In this document: positions 14,186-25,687 of the stretch, one piece after another
How the letters are laid out: the number at the start of each line of letters is the position of its first letter
How positions within the stretch are numbered: the stretch's first letter is position 1
Source of the DNA: Tanytarsus gracilentus
Lineage: Eukaryota > Arthropoda > Insecta > Diptera > Chironomidae
Length of the DNA stretch: 64,000 bases
Reading direction: 5' to 3'
Assembly: GCA_038502055.1 (NCBI GenBank)
Contig: JAXRKN010000039.1
Span: 4,464,001 to 4,528,000, forward strand
Notes under the pieces: generated by a model
What the model was told of the DNA's origin: nothing
The model's input: the letters and a program-made list of their open reading frames with translations, nothing else
Database searches by the model: none
Program-made: the position numbers and the translations under genes

Positions 14186-15685
14186 TCAAGTTAAAGATTG
14201 ATTTCTTCTAATTTGATTTCCAAATTGCATTTGATTTCTATTGATTTGAATTAAAGAAATTTGAGGGCCATTTCTTAAATTGTGAAGACAACCTCTTAGA
14301 GTGCATGCAGCGAAACCCGTTTCAGTACAAAAACAATCGTTGCAATCATTTTTCCATGAATGACCTGGAGTACATCGTCTCTCGCCTGGCACTGAACGTT
14401 TTCTCCTATCACAATGACGTTCTGGGCAAGAAGGGACTCGCTTTTCTACAACGAAGCAATCAAAATTTTAATTGACGTGATGACATTATGAGATTGAATG
14501 AAAAAAGTTCACCTGAGCATACACAAGTGTTACATCCATCAAACAACGATGTGCCTGGAGTGCAACTTAAAAGAGAAGCATGTCTTTGATGTCTTTGCTG
14601 CGGTGGAGGACATGCTCTTCTGGTGCAGAACCAACCAATCCCATTGGCAGCACATCTACACCTGTTACAGTTCTAAAATGATTAAAATATTAATTAAGTT
14701 AAGAGTGGAAGTGGTTTGCAAAATTTAATTTCTTTAAAAAATTTATCAGTCATTGGCAAAATATCTGAATCTGAATTGATTTTCAATACAACAACCTATC
14801 AACCCACTCAACCGAATTCGACCTATTTTACTTGTAATCAAATTTTGACGTAAATATGATTCATTGCACATGAGAATAATATTTACTGTTGATATTTATG
14901 AGCGATTTCAGGGAAAATCTGAGCTTCCGAGAATTTTCTTCAACCAAAAACACAATCAACCAAAACAAAATATTTTAGAATATTTTTCTAAGAAAAGAGT
15001 TGCGGAATATTTTAAAAATAAATTTAAAAGGAAACAAAATTTAAATTTGGTTGACTAATTTATCATAAAGGTTTTGTCATTGATCAAATTAAAAAAAAAG
15101 TCTGTCAAAATAGATTTAAAGTTTTTAGACTTTTCCCGAAAAAAGGCTTTCTTATTTTAATTGAAAAACGTTTTCTCAAAACTTTTTAAACTTCTTCCTC
15201 TTCATCGATAAAGTTCTCACCTCCATTTTAACATCGTTTGGTTGACACACTTGATTTGAATCTCCGTTATTGTCGTTAATCACTGTGGAGTTATCACATA
15301 TGCTTTTACAGAGTGTCGCATTGCCATTCGAGTTACATAAGCACGTATTACACTCCCTCGATAATGTTGCATTTTCAACGCAATTAATCGTTTCATCTGG
15401 AGCAGTTAAACCTTGAAAATGAACATAAAAACGTTTCTTATCACTATTGAAATAGAAATGTATGCTAGAGCGTCATGTGTATCATTGGGGTCATTGAGGA
15501 GGTTAATGCTATATTTGAGGGTTTTACTCTCCCATGAAAAGCTCTTCCTGATTTTTTCACTAAACACATTCTAAATCCCTAATGGCTTTCGTGAAGAAGA
15601 AAAGCTTTCGCCTTTTTATTGTACTTTAATTACCAGGCAGAGCATTGTTGAGAAGAAGCACGGAAAATAAAATGAATAAATTCAT
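14186..15685 (-). CDS. Four-domain pacifastin-type serine protease inhibitor precursor
   Basis: Secreted precursor of 220 aa in four exons: 15685-15634, 15411-15221, 14672-14513 and 14445-14186. The signal peptide begins MNLFILFSV. Pacifastin domains lie at about residues 28-56, 73-102, 118-146 and 159-187, each keeping CNxCxC. Predicted P1 residues are Arg in domain 2 (CTRRAC) and Leu in domain 4 (CTLRGC). Domain 1 has a shortened last loop (CKSIC) and domain 3 an atypical one (CPERHC), so those two may inhibit unusual proteases or be inactive. A furin-like RRKR at residues 148-151 separates domains 3 and 4, consistent with release of single inhibitor peptides. The signal-peptide exon ends in phase 1 after exactly 52 coding nt, identical to the neighbouring paralogue at 13052-13800, and the intron splitting the CQPND...NCNRC domain matches the paralogue's second intron. 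These two features support tandem duplication. A possible poly(A) signal is near 14092 (TTTATT on the plus strand). Confidence 0.9.
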
Positions 15686-15747
15686 TTTATTGCCTTATTT
15701 TTTTTTCACTCGACGTTTACTTGTTTGCTTTACAGTACTTGAGTAAT

Positions 15748-15753
15748 GACTGA
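15748..15753 (-). promoter_or_regulatory. Candidate initiator of the four-domain pacifastin gene
   Basis: TCAGTC on the minus strand, matching the arthropod Inr, about 63 bp upstream of the ATG at 15685. A weak TATA-like TACATAAAG lies only about 19 bp further upstream, closer than usual, so only the initiator is proposed. Confidence 0.3.
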
Positions 15754-15759
15754 TTTTGT

Positions 15760-17110
15760 TGCTTTATGTAGCATTGATTTTGAAAGGGAAAATAATTATT
15801 CAACAAATTCTCCCACTCCGTCCATGAGTTCATTCATTTGTTCGCTCGAGAGGCGTCGCGAGATTTTTGAGAGTGCGAGAGAAGAAAAGCGTAAATTTTA
15901 ATACATAATGAAGTTCATGTGAAATATTTACTTAAATTATTTTCCGTCAACAATTTAATGGGAAAAATTAACGACGAATGGAGAAATCAAGAGTACACAA
16001 AATGTTCTGACTCATTAAGTGTTTTTTAGCTCTCTTGGGGCTTGCCAATATTCGCTTTATGTACAGTATGATTTTAGATAAATATTTGAATGAAGATAAA
16101 GAGTTTGACTAAAAATCACTGAATCAGTTGAGCATCATCAATTTATTTACTTAAGGGTCGTGTCTGATATTGATTGACCAAGGTAAAAACTTGATGCTGA
16201 TGCTCAAAACTTACTACCGAGCTGCAAAATGTAAAAAAATTCAGAAATTTAATCCAGCTTAAATTTGTCGGATTAAAAATATTTCCTTCAAAATATTCAA
16301 GAACGGAAACTTTTTTGTTCGGGACATAATCAGAAATACTTACACGTACGAAGGTATATAGTCCTAAGAAAGGTCTTTTCTATTTTCGTAAAGGCATTGA
16401 TTGCAGCAAAATTTGCCTCTTTCCAGAATATGAGTTCATTTTAATGTTTGCCGAAGAAATTTATGAAGTCGAAAAAGCTTTTTTTATGCTTAAACGGAGA
16501 ACGGAAAATATTTTGTGAATTGATGCTGAAAAGTTTTTCTTTTAAATAAAATTCGGTGAAATTCATAAAAGTTTTTTATTAAAAATATTTTGATAAATAT
16601 CATTTGAGATAAAACAATATTATTTTCTAATTTTTTTAAAAAATTCCTAAATTATTTCTGATTTATTAAAAATAGCTACACGAGCATGCTTTTCCGCTTA
16701 GCTTAAATTAGTGGGCAGCTCTACGCTCTTTATTCGAAATAAAATCTCAAAGGTATTTTAATAAAATATTTTTCTCAGAAATTTTTCTTACAAATTTAAA
16801 AACCGTCTCGCATTCTTGGGTTACTTTAAAAGATTAAACTAATCCAAAAACCATTTTGTTAGTTCTCACAAAAATACTGTAAATCTCTAAATTTACTTAG
16901 TAAGCTCCATCTGTCTGCTTTCCTAATGCTCCACGTGGTGTTCATTTATTTTTCTCTCTTCATATTTTTTCATTTCAAGAGAGAGAGATCTCTTCACTCA
17001 AGATTTTGATGATTTATTTTGATAAATTTCTCAAACGAACCAATTTATCCACTTTTAAATTGAGCAATAAAGGAGAGTAATGTAATTTCAAAATTGTAAT
17101 TAATTCCATA
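15760..17110. other. Intergenic, nothing recognised
   Basis: AT-rich sequence between the four-domain inhibitor gene and the possible small peptide gene. I found no extended coding-like frame, RNA gene or repeat. It contains GAGA-rich runs near 16978-16990 that are too short to interpret. Confidence 0.4.
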
Positions 17111-17173
17111 TTTATTGTCTAAATTGTATTTCCCTGAAATGGATATAAATATGTTGTCCACTCGAAAACGGCT

Positions 17174-17386
17174 CTATGATGAGTCTGCCGTCGCACGATA
17201 ATGCTCGACCCATGAGGTTTTATTATGGCTTTTAGGATAAATTCGTACTGCCTGCGACATAACGGTAATTGAGTCTATAAAAATATCATTTTGTTCTATG
17301 GTAGGTGCGGCGATCACTATCGAAATATGAAATAGTAAGTGACACATTGCGAAAATAGCTGCGAATAATTTGCAATTAATATTCAT
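17174..17386 (-). CDS. Possible 70-aa secreted peptide, function unknown
   Basis: Intronless open frame for 70 aa. The first 26 or so residues (MNINCKLFAAIFAMCHLLF...) form a strong signal peptide likely cleaved near IVIAA/PTIEQ. The predicted mature part is about 43 residues, lacks cysteine and has one N-glycosylation sequon (NKT). A TCAGTT initiator lies on the minus strand about 50 bp upstream, and an AATAAA poly(A) signal about 60 nt after the stop, near 17112-17117. It sits in line with other secreted-protein genes on the same strand. No family is recognised. It could be a short signalling or immune peptide, or a chance frame with a hydrophobic start. Confidence 0.45.
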   Translation of the reverse strand: MNINCKLFAAIFAMCHLLFHISIVIAAPTIEQNDIFIDSITVMSQAVRIYPKSHNKTSWVEHYRATADSS

Positions 17387-17590
17387 CGTCGAGAGAAATA
17401 ATTTTCAACAGCTTGCTGAAAATAAAGTCAAACTGATACTGGCGGCGATGATGAACAACTTTTTCGTGTGTGGAATTAATTGAGAGAATGTGAGATGAAA
17501 AAACATATTTTCATTTTATTTGCGCAAGTGTTTTCACGTTCATTTTTAAAGTGCTCGAAAATAAAAAAAGTATTTTATTTTGATTAATAT

Positions 17591-18327
17591 TCATGTACAC
17601 CATTTTAATGTGCAAACAAATGATCGCTTATTATGCGTCTCGTCACATGTACACATGTTGCATTCATCAAGCGAGAAATTCTTACATTGAAACTTTGGCG
17701 GCACCTGGCACCGAATTGAAGTACCTGAAAAATTATTAATGAGAATTTAAATGAGGGTTTTTAAAAGCGTTGGGGGATGTTTGTTAATTTTGTGACGCTA
17801 AATGAAGAAGAATTTTCTTGCAAAGCTTTGAAATCAAAATAATTTTTAAATTTCTTTGCCTTTTTAATTTTAGTAAATTATTTTTGCGTTACGTGATTTT
17901 TGAAAAGTCCCCTTTATGGAAATGGATTAATTATGCATATTTAAATTTGGATATGTTTTTAAGAAATTGAGATAAAAATGAATCAATTACATTTTTGTGT
18001 GTTTTCCTGTTTTAAAATGTATTTCATCATTTTTCAACCTTAAACAAATTTTGGTCGAATTTATGGCAGATTTAATTCTCTGTCGCTTCGATCTCTCAAA
18101 GTTTTATTATTTCATCAACCAATTTATTTCTCTTACCACCCACACAGATGCATCCCTTCACTGGAAAGTCATAAATCTCTCCTTCTCCACAGGCTAAAAT
18201 CAATCAAAAATCACAATGGACTGCACTCCGATTAAGCAATAAATTTTTTATACACACGTGTATCCGCATTATTAAAGTTCAAAAATGTCACCACTGTAAA
18301 AATTATTAATAAAAATTCTTTAAACAT
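17591..18327 (-). CDS. Small secreted pacifastin-related Cys-rich protein
   Basis: Predicted 86-aa protein from three exons: 18327-18258, 18193-18137 and 17724-17591. Exon 1 is a signal peptide (MFKEFLLIIFTVV...) ending in phase 1, as in the two pacifastin precursors. The mature part has ten cysteines. Residues 56-85 form one pacifastin-like domain with CNMCTC and a CTLKWC end, so the predicted P1 is Leu. Residues 25-48 look like a degenerate half-domain: they keep a CxC pair but lack the CN core. The second donor has two in-frame choices 3 nt apart; the GTAAGA site was preferred. I infer a local relative of the inhibitor genes that has lost or rearranged one domain. It could still inhibit a serine protease through the second unit. 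The first unit may instead be a different small disulphide fold. Confidence 0.7.
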
Positions 18328-18370
18328 TTTTAGCTTAAAGTTTCGTGTAACTTCAACGACAGTTGGAAAA

Positions 18371-18376
18371 TTTATA
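18371..18376 (-). promoter_or_regulatory. TATA-like element of the small Cys-rich gene
   Basis: TATAAA on the minus strand, about 45 bp upstream of the ATG at 18327. It would place transcription start near 18346 with a very short leader. No clear TCAGT initiator follows, so confidence is low. Confidence 0.3.
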
Positions 18377-18716
18377 AATTGTAAAAATAGAATTTTTCAT
18401 TTTAGTTATTTATTTCAAATCTATGTCAATGTCTCCATGCATTTCTTTCAATTATATAATATATAAAAATTTCAAGTGCACGCAAATAGATGATGAACTT
18501 CTATAAATGGCTTACAAAACATCATGTAAACTCGCATCCTCTCAATTTATATATTTTTCTCTTTTCTTCTAGCTTCAGGTTCAAATCTCTCGCTCTGTCG
18601 ATGATGATAAGAAAATGTTTGTACTTAGTATGATTTCGAAACGCATTCGAGCATGAAACATATGATGAATAAGAAATTTTTACGAGAGAAAAGAGGAAAC
18701 GAGCAATGATGCATCT

Positions 18717-19407
18717 CTATGCTTCTGGCCGATGGCAGTCAACTCCGTGTGTGTGCCCCGTATGATCATCATCCGGTCCATGATTGTGTCCGTGATGATC
18801 ATCATCCGGTCCATGATTGTGTCCGTGATGTTCATGGTTATGGTCATGAGTTCCTGAAGAAGAAGTAGCTTTTAATTACTTTTTCGTGCTATGGTAATTA
18901 AAATTTTAAAAATAAAAATATTTTTCTTAAATTCAAAGACTTGAATTTCAATTTAAAATATTGTTATTTTAGGATTATTTTTTTGTGTCACACTAAAAAT
19001 TCTCAAACTGTCAAAACCTTATCATGATAAAAGCTTTTGCCTATTTTATGAATCGTCTCGAATGTTTCAAAAGGCGTAAAATTACATATGCACATACCTG
19101 TAGTGTGATGGTCATGTGTTGAATGGTCTCCATGTCCTTCATGCTGATGATGATGTTCCTGTTCGTTATCCGAATGTGGCGCTGGACATTGAATGAGTGT
19201 TTGTAGAAAAATAAAAATTTAATCAACTTTTGTTCACTCTCAATCTTTATTGTTTGATTTTCTTTTCACCATATATCCGAAAAGTGCTTTCTCCATTATT
19301 CATTCGGATATGTGAAGTCGACATGTACAGAAAGCAAAATGTATTGAATTACCTGCTGAGCATAAAGCGACCAACACGACAAATCCCATTAGAATTGCTA
19401 GTTTCAT
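18717..19407 (-). CDS. Histidine-rich secreted peptide, probably metal-binding
   Basis: Predicted 91-aa protein from three exons: 19407-19353, 19181-19098 and 18853-18717. The signal peptide starts MKLAILMGFVV and ends ALCSA. The mature part (about 73 residues) holds about 25 histidines in HxH, HHxH and DDDH patterns, with Asp and Gly, and a single Cys near the end. Exon 3 contains a tandem 33-bp duplication (about 18764-18829) encoding two copies of an 11-residue HHGHNHGPDDD block. Both introns are phase 1. Such composition is typical of proteins that bind Zn2+, Cu2+ or Ni2+; some His-rich secreted peptides are antimicrobial or storage proteins. It lies directly upstream, on the same strand, of Cys-rich inhibitor genes, which suggests secretion into the same compartment, but that is inference. 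No homologue is recognised with certainty. Confidence 0.75.
18764..18829 (-). repeat. 33-bp tandem duplication in the His-rich exon
   Basis: Two nearly identical adjacent 33-bp units, an exact multiple of three, each encode the same 11 residues of the His-rich peptide. A third, diverged unit follows in the coding sequence (DDDHTGHTHG). This is an in-frame repeat expansion within a gene. Confidence 0.8.
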
Positions 19408-19450
19408 TTTGCTTGCAAGTTTCCCGTTTGAAATATATTTCACAAATGGA

Positions 19451-19483
19451 CCTGAGATTTCACTTTCGAGCTGTGTTTAAATA
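19451..19483 (-). promoter_or_regulatory. TATA and initiator of the His-rich peptide gene
   Basis: Minus-strand TATTTAAA (19483-19476) is followed 30 bp downstream by CTCAGG, with the start A at 19453. The spacing is ideal for a focused promoter and gives a 5' UTR of about 46 nt before the ATG at 19407. Confidence 0.5.
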
Positions 19484-19489
19484 GACGAA

Positions 19490-22400
19490 AATGTTTACGA
19501 TTTGAATCATTAATTTCTCGCTCTTTCTCTTCATCCAGAATGTAAAAAAAAGTTGGTGGGGAAATGATAAGAGTGAGAGAGTGTGAGGTTCAAGGGTTCA
19601 ATTGTGATTTATGATTATTTCTATTGTGTCCAATGGCTCATGCTGGGATATGTGTGAGTTCATGAATGAAATTTTTGAGTGTGAATAAAACTTTTATTCA
19701 TCTCTTTCAACCTCGAGAAACTGTCACGTTCAAAACTTTTTCTCACATTTTATGATTTTTAGCGGTTGAATTTTTTTTAAACATTTTACAAATTGTCAAA
19801 CATTCATTTGGTTTCAGACCGACATGCCACTCGGTTACACAAACTTTTCTCATCTCAAACCAAAGTGAGATAGCGACCTTAAATAATTAAATTGTTTTAA
19901 TTGCCTTTTTCCTTGCTATTCCCTCAATTTTCTCTGGAGGTTTTTATGCTTTTTCATTCTCGACTCGTGAAACCCTTTTTCTCAACTCATCACTTAATCA
20001 ACAATTTTTATTTCATTCGCTCGCTTTTGATTATTTTTTAAAAATGTAAATAAGAGAAGAACAGTCTTGAGTCATTGCACTGATTATTTTCAAAGTATTG
20101 AGTGAGATTTGCTCGAGCGGGGAAATATGAGATTATTTTTTTCCTCCTTTAAAGTTAAACAACAGCTGCTGAACAAAGAAGTGCATAAGATAAGGAATTT
20201 GTTTAAAGCAGAAAATGAATCACGTTCATGATGTTGATAATTTTTGTGATTAGGATGAATATTGTCTGAATATTACGTGACAACAGAGAAGAAAATTTGT
20301 TTTTATTGTTTCATTCTAGGGCAAATTTTGGGTTTGAAAAATTTTAAGGTATGAGAAACGATTGATTTTAAAGATGTTGTTTTAGAAATTTAATTTATGC
20401 CATAAAAAAAGTTACATTCACCAGCACGAAAGCAAATAAAAGTTAAAGCTACATGCGAAGGTAATGAAAAAAACCAAGAAAACCTTTAATTCTTCCATTT
20501 ACAAGCATGTCGACACAAATTGAGCTTGGTAACGATCAACCAGTACAAATTACATGGGAAAAAATTTCTATTAAATTCTTCTGCTTAATTTCAGCTTTTC
20601 GCATTTATAAAAATCGTGTACGATCTTTTTCAATGCAATTGCAAGTAATCTCTCCCTTTTTAAATTGAATTTTATTTCCATACATTTTTTTATCAACTCG
20701 CTGTATATAGATTAGTCGTCATGACATTTCACATCTGTGGGAATTCATAGAATCCTGAGTAATATTTCATGCTTGAAGATGCACTTAATTTAATGAAAAA
20801 TTGAAACATGTCGATGTCGAATGAAGTCCCCAAGTACAATTTAATTTGTTCAAATTTTGAGGAGAGCGTCTAGTGAACCTAAGGTCTACCGAAATTGTAA
20901 ACATGGATAATAAATTTAATTTAATTATAAAAGTTTTTTCCACGAAGGTTTGGGTTACTTTACATCTATAGAAAATTGAGGACTTTTTATTCTGGGGTTT
21001 CCGAGAAAAATAAAATAAAAATTCTCTAGAAATTATTAACTTAATTTTTCACATTTCGCAAGTTACAAATTTACATTAAAGAAATTAATAGCATTCGCGT
21101 CAATCAGCGAAAATATCTTCATTTTCCATTTTCCTTCAACCGTTGCACAATTTTTCATTTTTCTCCACGCGTAAGGAATTTCTTTTGAACATTTTTTCTC
21201 TCTTAAATTTGACTCACGAGTCATTTTTCATTATTCATCAAAACGTTTGTGCCGGCTTGTTGAGGAAAATTCTCATTTGTTCATTTTACAAAGTACGTCG
21301 CACATGAGAGTGTTTATCCTCGCAATAGCTTTGGACTTTTTTTTGTGCACTCACAAAAGCGGAGCTTAATAAAATAAAGTGCGACGGTATCCGAGAGAAG
21401 ATCCTTAAAATAGCTACACACAGAGGTTTAATTCATCACAATAATGTCGCTTTGAGCTTTTATGTGTTGAAAAGGAAAAAATAGCGGAACGGAAAGAAAA
21501 GCGAAAAAGCAACTTAGTCATATTGTGGGTAGTGTATTCGTGGTGCAAACGATGATTTTGATGAAATTGGATTTTTGTGTCGCATCCTTCTGCTATTTTC
21601 GTACGTCGAGCGCACAATAACAATTTAATTCGCTCTTCCTGTATCCTCAGCATTATTTCAAAAAAAAATTTTAAGTTCTGAAATTTTTATGAAGCTGAAA
21701 TTTAAAATTAATTTTTTCAACTCAAAGACTTCCCAATTTTTTTGGCCGGATATTAATATCTTATACCTGCAAAAAATTGCTGCTTCTGTCATACATACGC
21801 GCATGATATTCTTTCGGCCTCGATCCTTAAAAATTGTGTCAATCCCTCTCGGAAAGTAAATTGCCAACGTTACTCAGAAGATTAAGGAAGATTAGAAGTA
21901 TAAATTTATTTAGTTGTTTATTTTCATGAGAGGCACTTCCATTAAAATCCCATTGCAATTTTCACCTAAATTACGACCTACCTTGTGGATTTCGTTCTTG
22001 GAAAGAAAAAAGTTTTATATGGAGGTTGGCTGCTGGAGATTTATTGCTTTATAAAAGGTAGTAATTGAGAAGCTTTTTATAAAACATGAAAGCGGATTGA
22101 AAGCATTTTTCTGCAAGTTAGCTTTTGAAATTGAAGAATCATTCAAGTGTTTTAGAAAGGCTTGGGTTTAAATTTTCCAAAAAAGACTACGAGTATATCA
22201 AGAAGATGCGAAGGTTGCAAACTCCTTTTTGATTATAAAAATTTGTGTTTTAATGAAGTCAAAAAATTCGCAATTTTCAATAATTTTCCTCGAGCAATAA
22301 ATTATGAAAAAAATGTTTTCCCAGGAATTTTTTCTCATTTCTTTTTTGCATCATTAAAACTTTTATCATTCCTTGTCACATGCTTAAAAATTTAAAATTC

Positions 22401-25400
22401 AATTTCTTCTTCCTGGTTTGTTCACGTTCAGTTGAGATCTCCATTTGTGTACGATAACGACTCGCTTCCTCTCGTTTCGTAAAATGTTGTTACTTTACCT
22501 TGGAAAGTGAAGCTTATTTAGATACGAAATTGAATCTTATTGAAATTTGATATCTTGAGAGATAATCTCTTCGCTTAAATGCAAACTCATGAATATGATG
22601 TGTGAAAGAGCTCTATAGAACCAACATTACTTCTGATGAAGGCAGCGAAGTATTGAAACTCTTTTAAAGACTAAATTGCACCTTTAAATTAATTAAAACA
22701 TTTTCTTAGAATTTCTTGAAGTCAAAGATGGAGAAGAGAGAATTCAGAATTAAGCAATGCAACAACTTAAAATTAAAAGCTTTCATTGCTGCTTTAGTCA
22801 ACAGAAGTAAACACAATTAGCAACAGAGTAAATTCAATTAGAGAAAGATTTTATTTGTTTTTAGTGATATTTAATTTTATTGAAATCATTTTCAAGAGAG
22901 AACTGGATGTTTTATATTTATTTACCCATTTTCAACTAAGTGTTTCATGTAATTATTTTCACATGCGTCAGAAACAAAAATTTCATCATGAAACAATTTG
23001 TGCGAAATTTATTCTGCAACAATGAAGTGCTAATTTTGAAAAGCTTAATTATGGAAATTTGCCAAACCAATGAATCTCATTATTTATTTTTAGTCATGAT
23101 AACAAAGTTGACTGAGTAAAAGTTTTTTCATCACTGCAGTGAGTAAAATTTAAGAAGTTGTAAACTTTATGATGAAATTTTCCGCTACATAAAATGACTT
23201 AAATTACATTTTTACCATTATGACAATATACTTAGATTACCAATCAATATGGACACTACTATTCCCTCTCATATCAGCTAAACACCATCGTTTTCTTTCA
23301 TTCGTGCCATCAATTTTACGCTTCAAATATATTGAAAGAGATATTTAGCACGCGAGGCTTTAAATGATTTGGGCGGATGGATAAGCGTGAGGGAGAGAAC
23401 AAGAGGAAGCAGCTAACAGAAACAACTGATTACATTTATGTTACATGACAGGAAATGAGAAATGTTCTTTTTTGCCTTTTTATCTCCAGTGCAATCTCAT
23501 TTTGTGCAAAAAGCTGCGACACACCACAGTTTCTGATTTTGTCCCTTTAACTGCGTCCATTTTGTGTTTGGACACTGAAGAGTTTCATAATCCTGTCATT
23601 GAGTTTTTTGTCCACGTGCCGTATCCTCCTTTACTATGCAGAAGTCGGCTGGTTCTTTTTTGAATGTGTCAGATCTTTCTCCATTTTTTCTTCTCTCTCT
23701 CTATTAAAGTTGAAGGCAGTCATGGGAATAGAGGCGCAAAAGAAAGCGTGACTGGGTATAAAATACAGTTAGAATTGAAATATCGACGAGATGACGAAAT
23801 GGACAAAAGAAAACTCATTTTCTCAGCTGGACATTCAATCCGAAAATCTCTCTCTTCCTTGTGTCTGTGTGTGAGTGAAAAGAAAAGAGAAAAAATTAAG
23901 ATTCACGCTGACCTTTTTCCATTTCTCATCTTTGATTTACGTAAGACTGTCACAATACCATGCACGCACATCTGTAAAATATTATTTTCGGATTTGATAT
24001 CAATCTTGATGAAATAAATGATAAGTTTGATTTTATGGATGTGTCAGCGGATTTGAGTTACTATTTTTATATCATGCATGATCATGAACGTGTGTAAATT
24101 TTTTAGACTCCTAAAAGCTTACCTTGTGTTGTATTAATACACTTTGGTGTCGTCATCTCATGCGATAAGTGCAAAATAAATAATTTAAATTCAGTTGCAT
24201 ACATGCATCGAGTAAGTCTTTTATGCTGTAAAAATAGTTGAATGCTTTTTAAATTTTTTATCCAAATCGATTTTTTATTCAATCAATTTTAATCTTAAAT
24301 TTTATATCATCATCAAACTTTGTTTATTTTTCAGTATATGCATCGATCTCCATTTTTGCTATTTCGTATTCTGTTGAAATGCTTGTTTATATCATGCGTT
24401 ATTGCATTTTTTTTGTGTTGTATTTTTTTCGAGAAAAAAAATCGTATGTAGCTGATGACGATGGATGGTATCGAGAGAATGGGTGGGAAATGTTATTCGA
24501 TGAATTTCACTCTCTTTTTTCGCTCTGCATCGTCAGCCAGAAAAAAAAGTTCTTTCGTCTTTTAAAATTTATGAGCTTTCTTTCACAACGAAACGTTCAA
24601 TACAAAAAACATATTGTTTTGCGCGACTTTTCATTCGCATACTGTTCACAATGTAAAATGCGTATTATTTTTTTTGAATCTCGATAAATTCAAATGAGAT
24701 GTCTTTCCACCAAATTTTTCTCCCTTTTCTTGTCACGCACAGAGCTGTTGAGCTTTTTCTTTTTGTTAAACGAAGAGGAAATGATTTTTTGTCAAAGTAA
24801 AATCGAATTATTCAGAAATTTCTCAATCGAAGCTTTAAGAGACAAAATTAAATTATAACGCCATTTGAGTATAGATTTCTCGATTAGATATTTGTGAAAA
24901 TTGGAAAAGTTTAAATGTAATTATTTGGGAAAACTCAAAAGCTATTAAATTTTATGGATAAGCTGTTAAAATTTTGATTAACTTTGAGATTCAAAAAATG
25001 AAGTAACTCAAAATATTTCAGTGACAAAAGCTTTAAGTTTTTTTTTAAATTTTTGTGCGTTATTCACTTTTTCAATTTGAATATAATTTCGGTTCAGAGA
25101 GCTTGCGTCACTGTCGTGTTTAAAATATTCTAACAAAGCCACTGAACAACGAGAAATAAATTTCCATTTGATTTGCATTTAACATTGAATGGATTTTATG
25201 GGTACACTCTACATCAGGTTTAATGTCTTGATATTCACTTTAAATATTTTCTCTCTTCATCTTGTAAAATCATTTTTATTATTGATGGCTTTCATGTCAT
25301 TCACTTATGTAGGCACAACGCGATATGGAAATTCTACAATTTTAGTTCTTCTGTCAATCTTTCGACGTTAAAAAATAACAATCATTTAATTATTAATCTA

Positions 25401-25680
25401 CAAAAGAACAATCAATATATTTTTTTTCATCTTTAAAATTTATGTCACAAACATTTACACAACTGTGCTACTATTTTTTTGTTGCCTTAAAAATACATTT
25501 TTCATCATTGTTGTTTAAAATTTTCCTTTTTTCCTCGATATCGCAGTAATTGATATACAAATATTCTTTGTTCACTATTTAATTTTTTTAATGTTAATTA
25601 TCTAAAGTTGGCTAAGTAGTTGATAAATATAAGACTTAGAGACAATTTTCATAGATGTACATAGAAAAATAGTTTACACT
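19490..25680. other. Intergenic region between secreted cluster and Dpr gene
   Basis: About 6 kb of AT-rich DNA without a gene I can support. A good GTAAGC donor occurs on the minus strand near 24121, preceded by a short open stretch, but no partner exons were found. A 23-bp motif at 20512-20534 recurs at 27659-27681 with one mismatch. Open frames at 23664-24017 and 24379-24687 (+) are Phe/Lys/Ser-rich and look random. Confidence 0.4.
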
Positions 25681-25687
25681 AATTTAT

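Noticed and set aside
24110..24180. Possible short minus exon before a GTAAGC donor
   Set aside because: There is a good donor but no convincing acceptor, partner exon or family match; it is also downstream of the proposed end of the Dpr gene.
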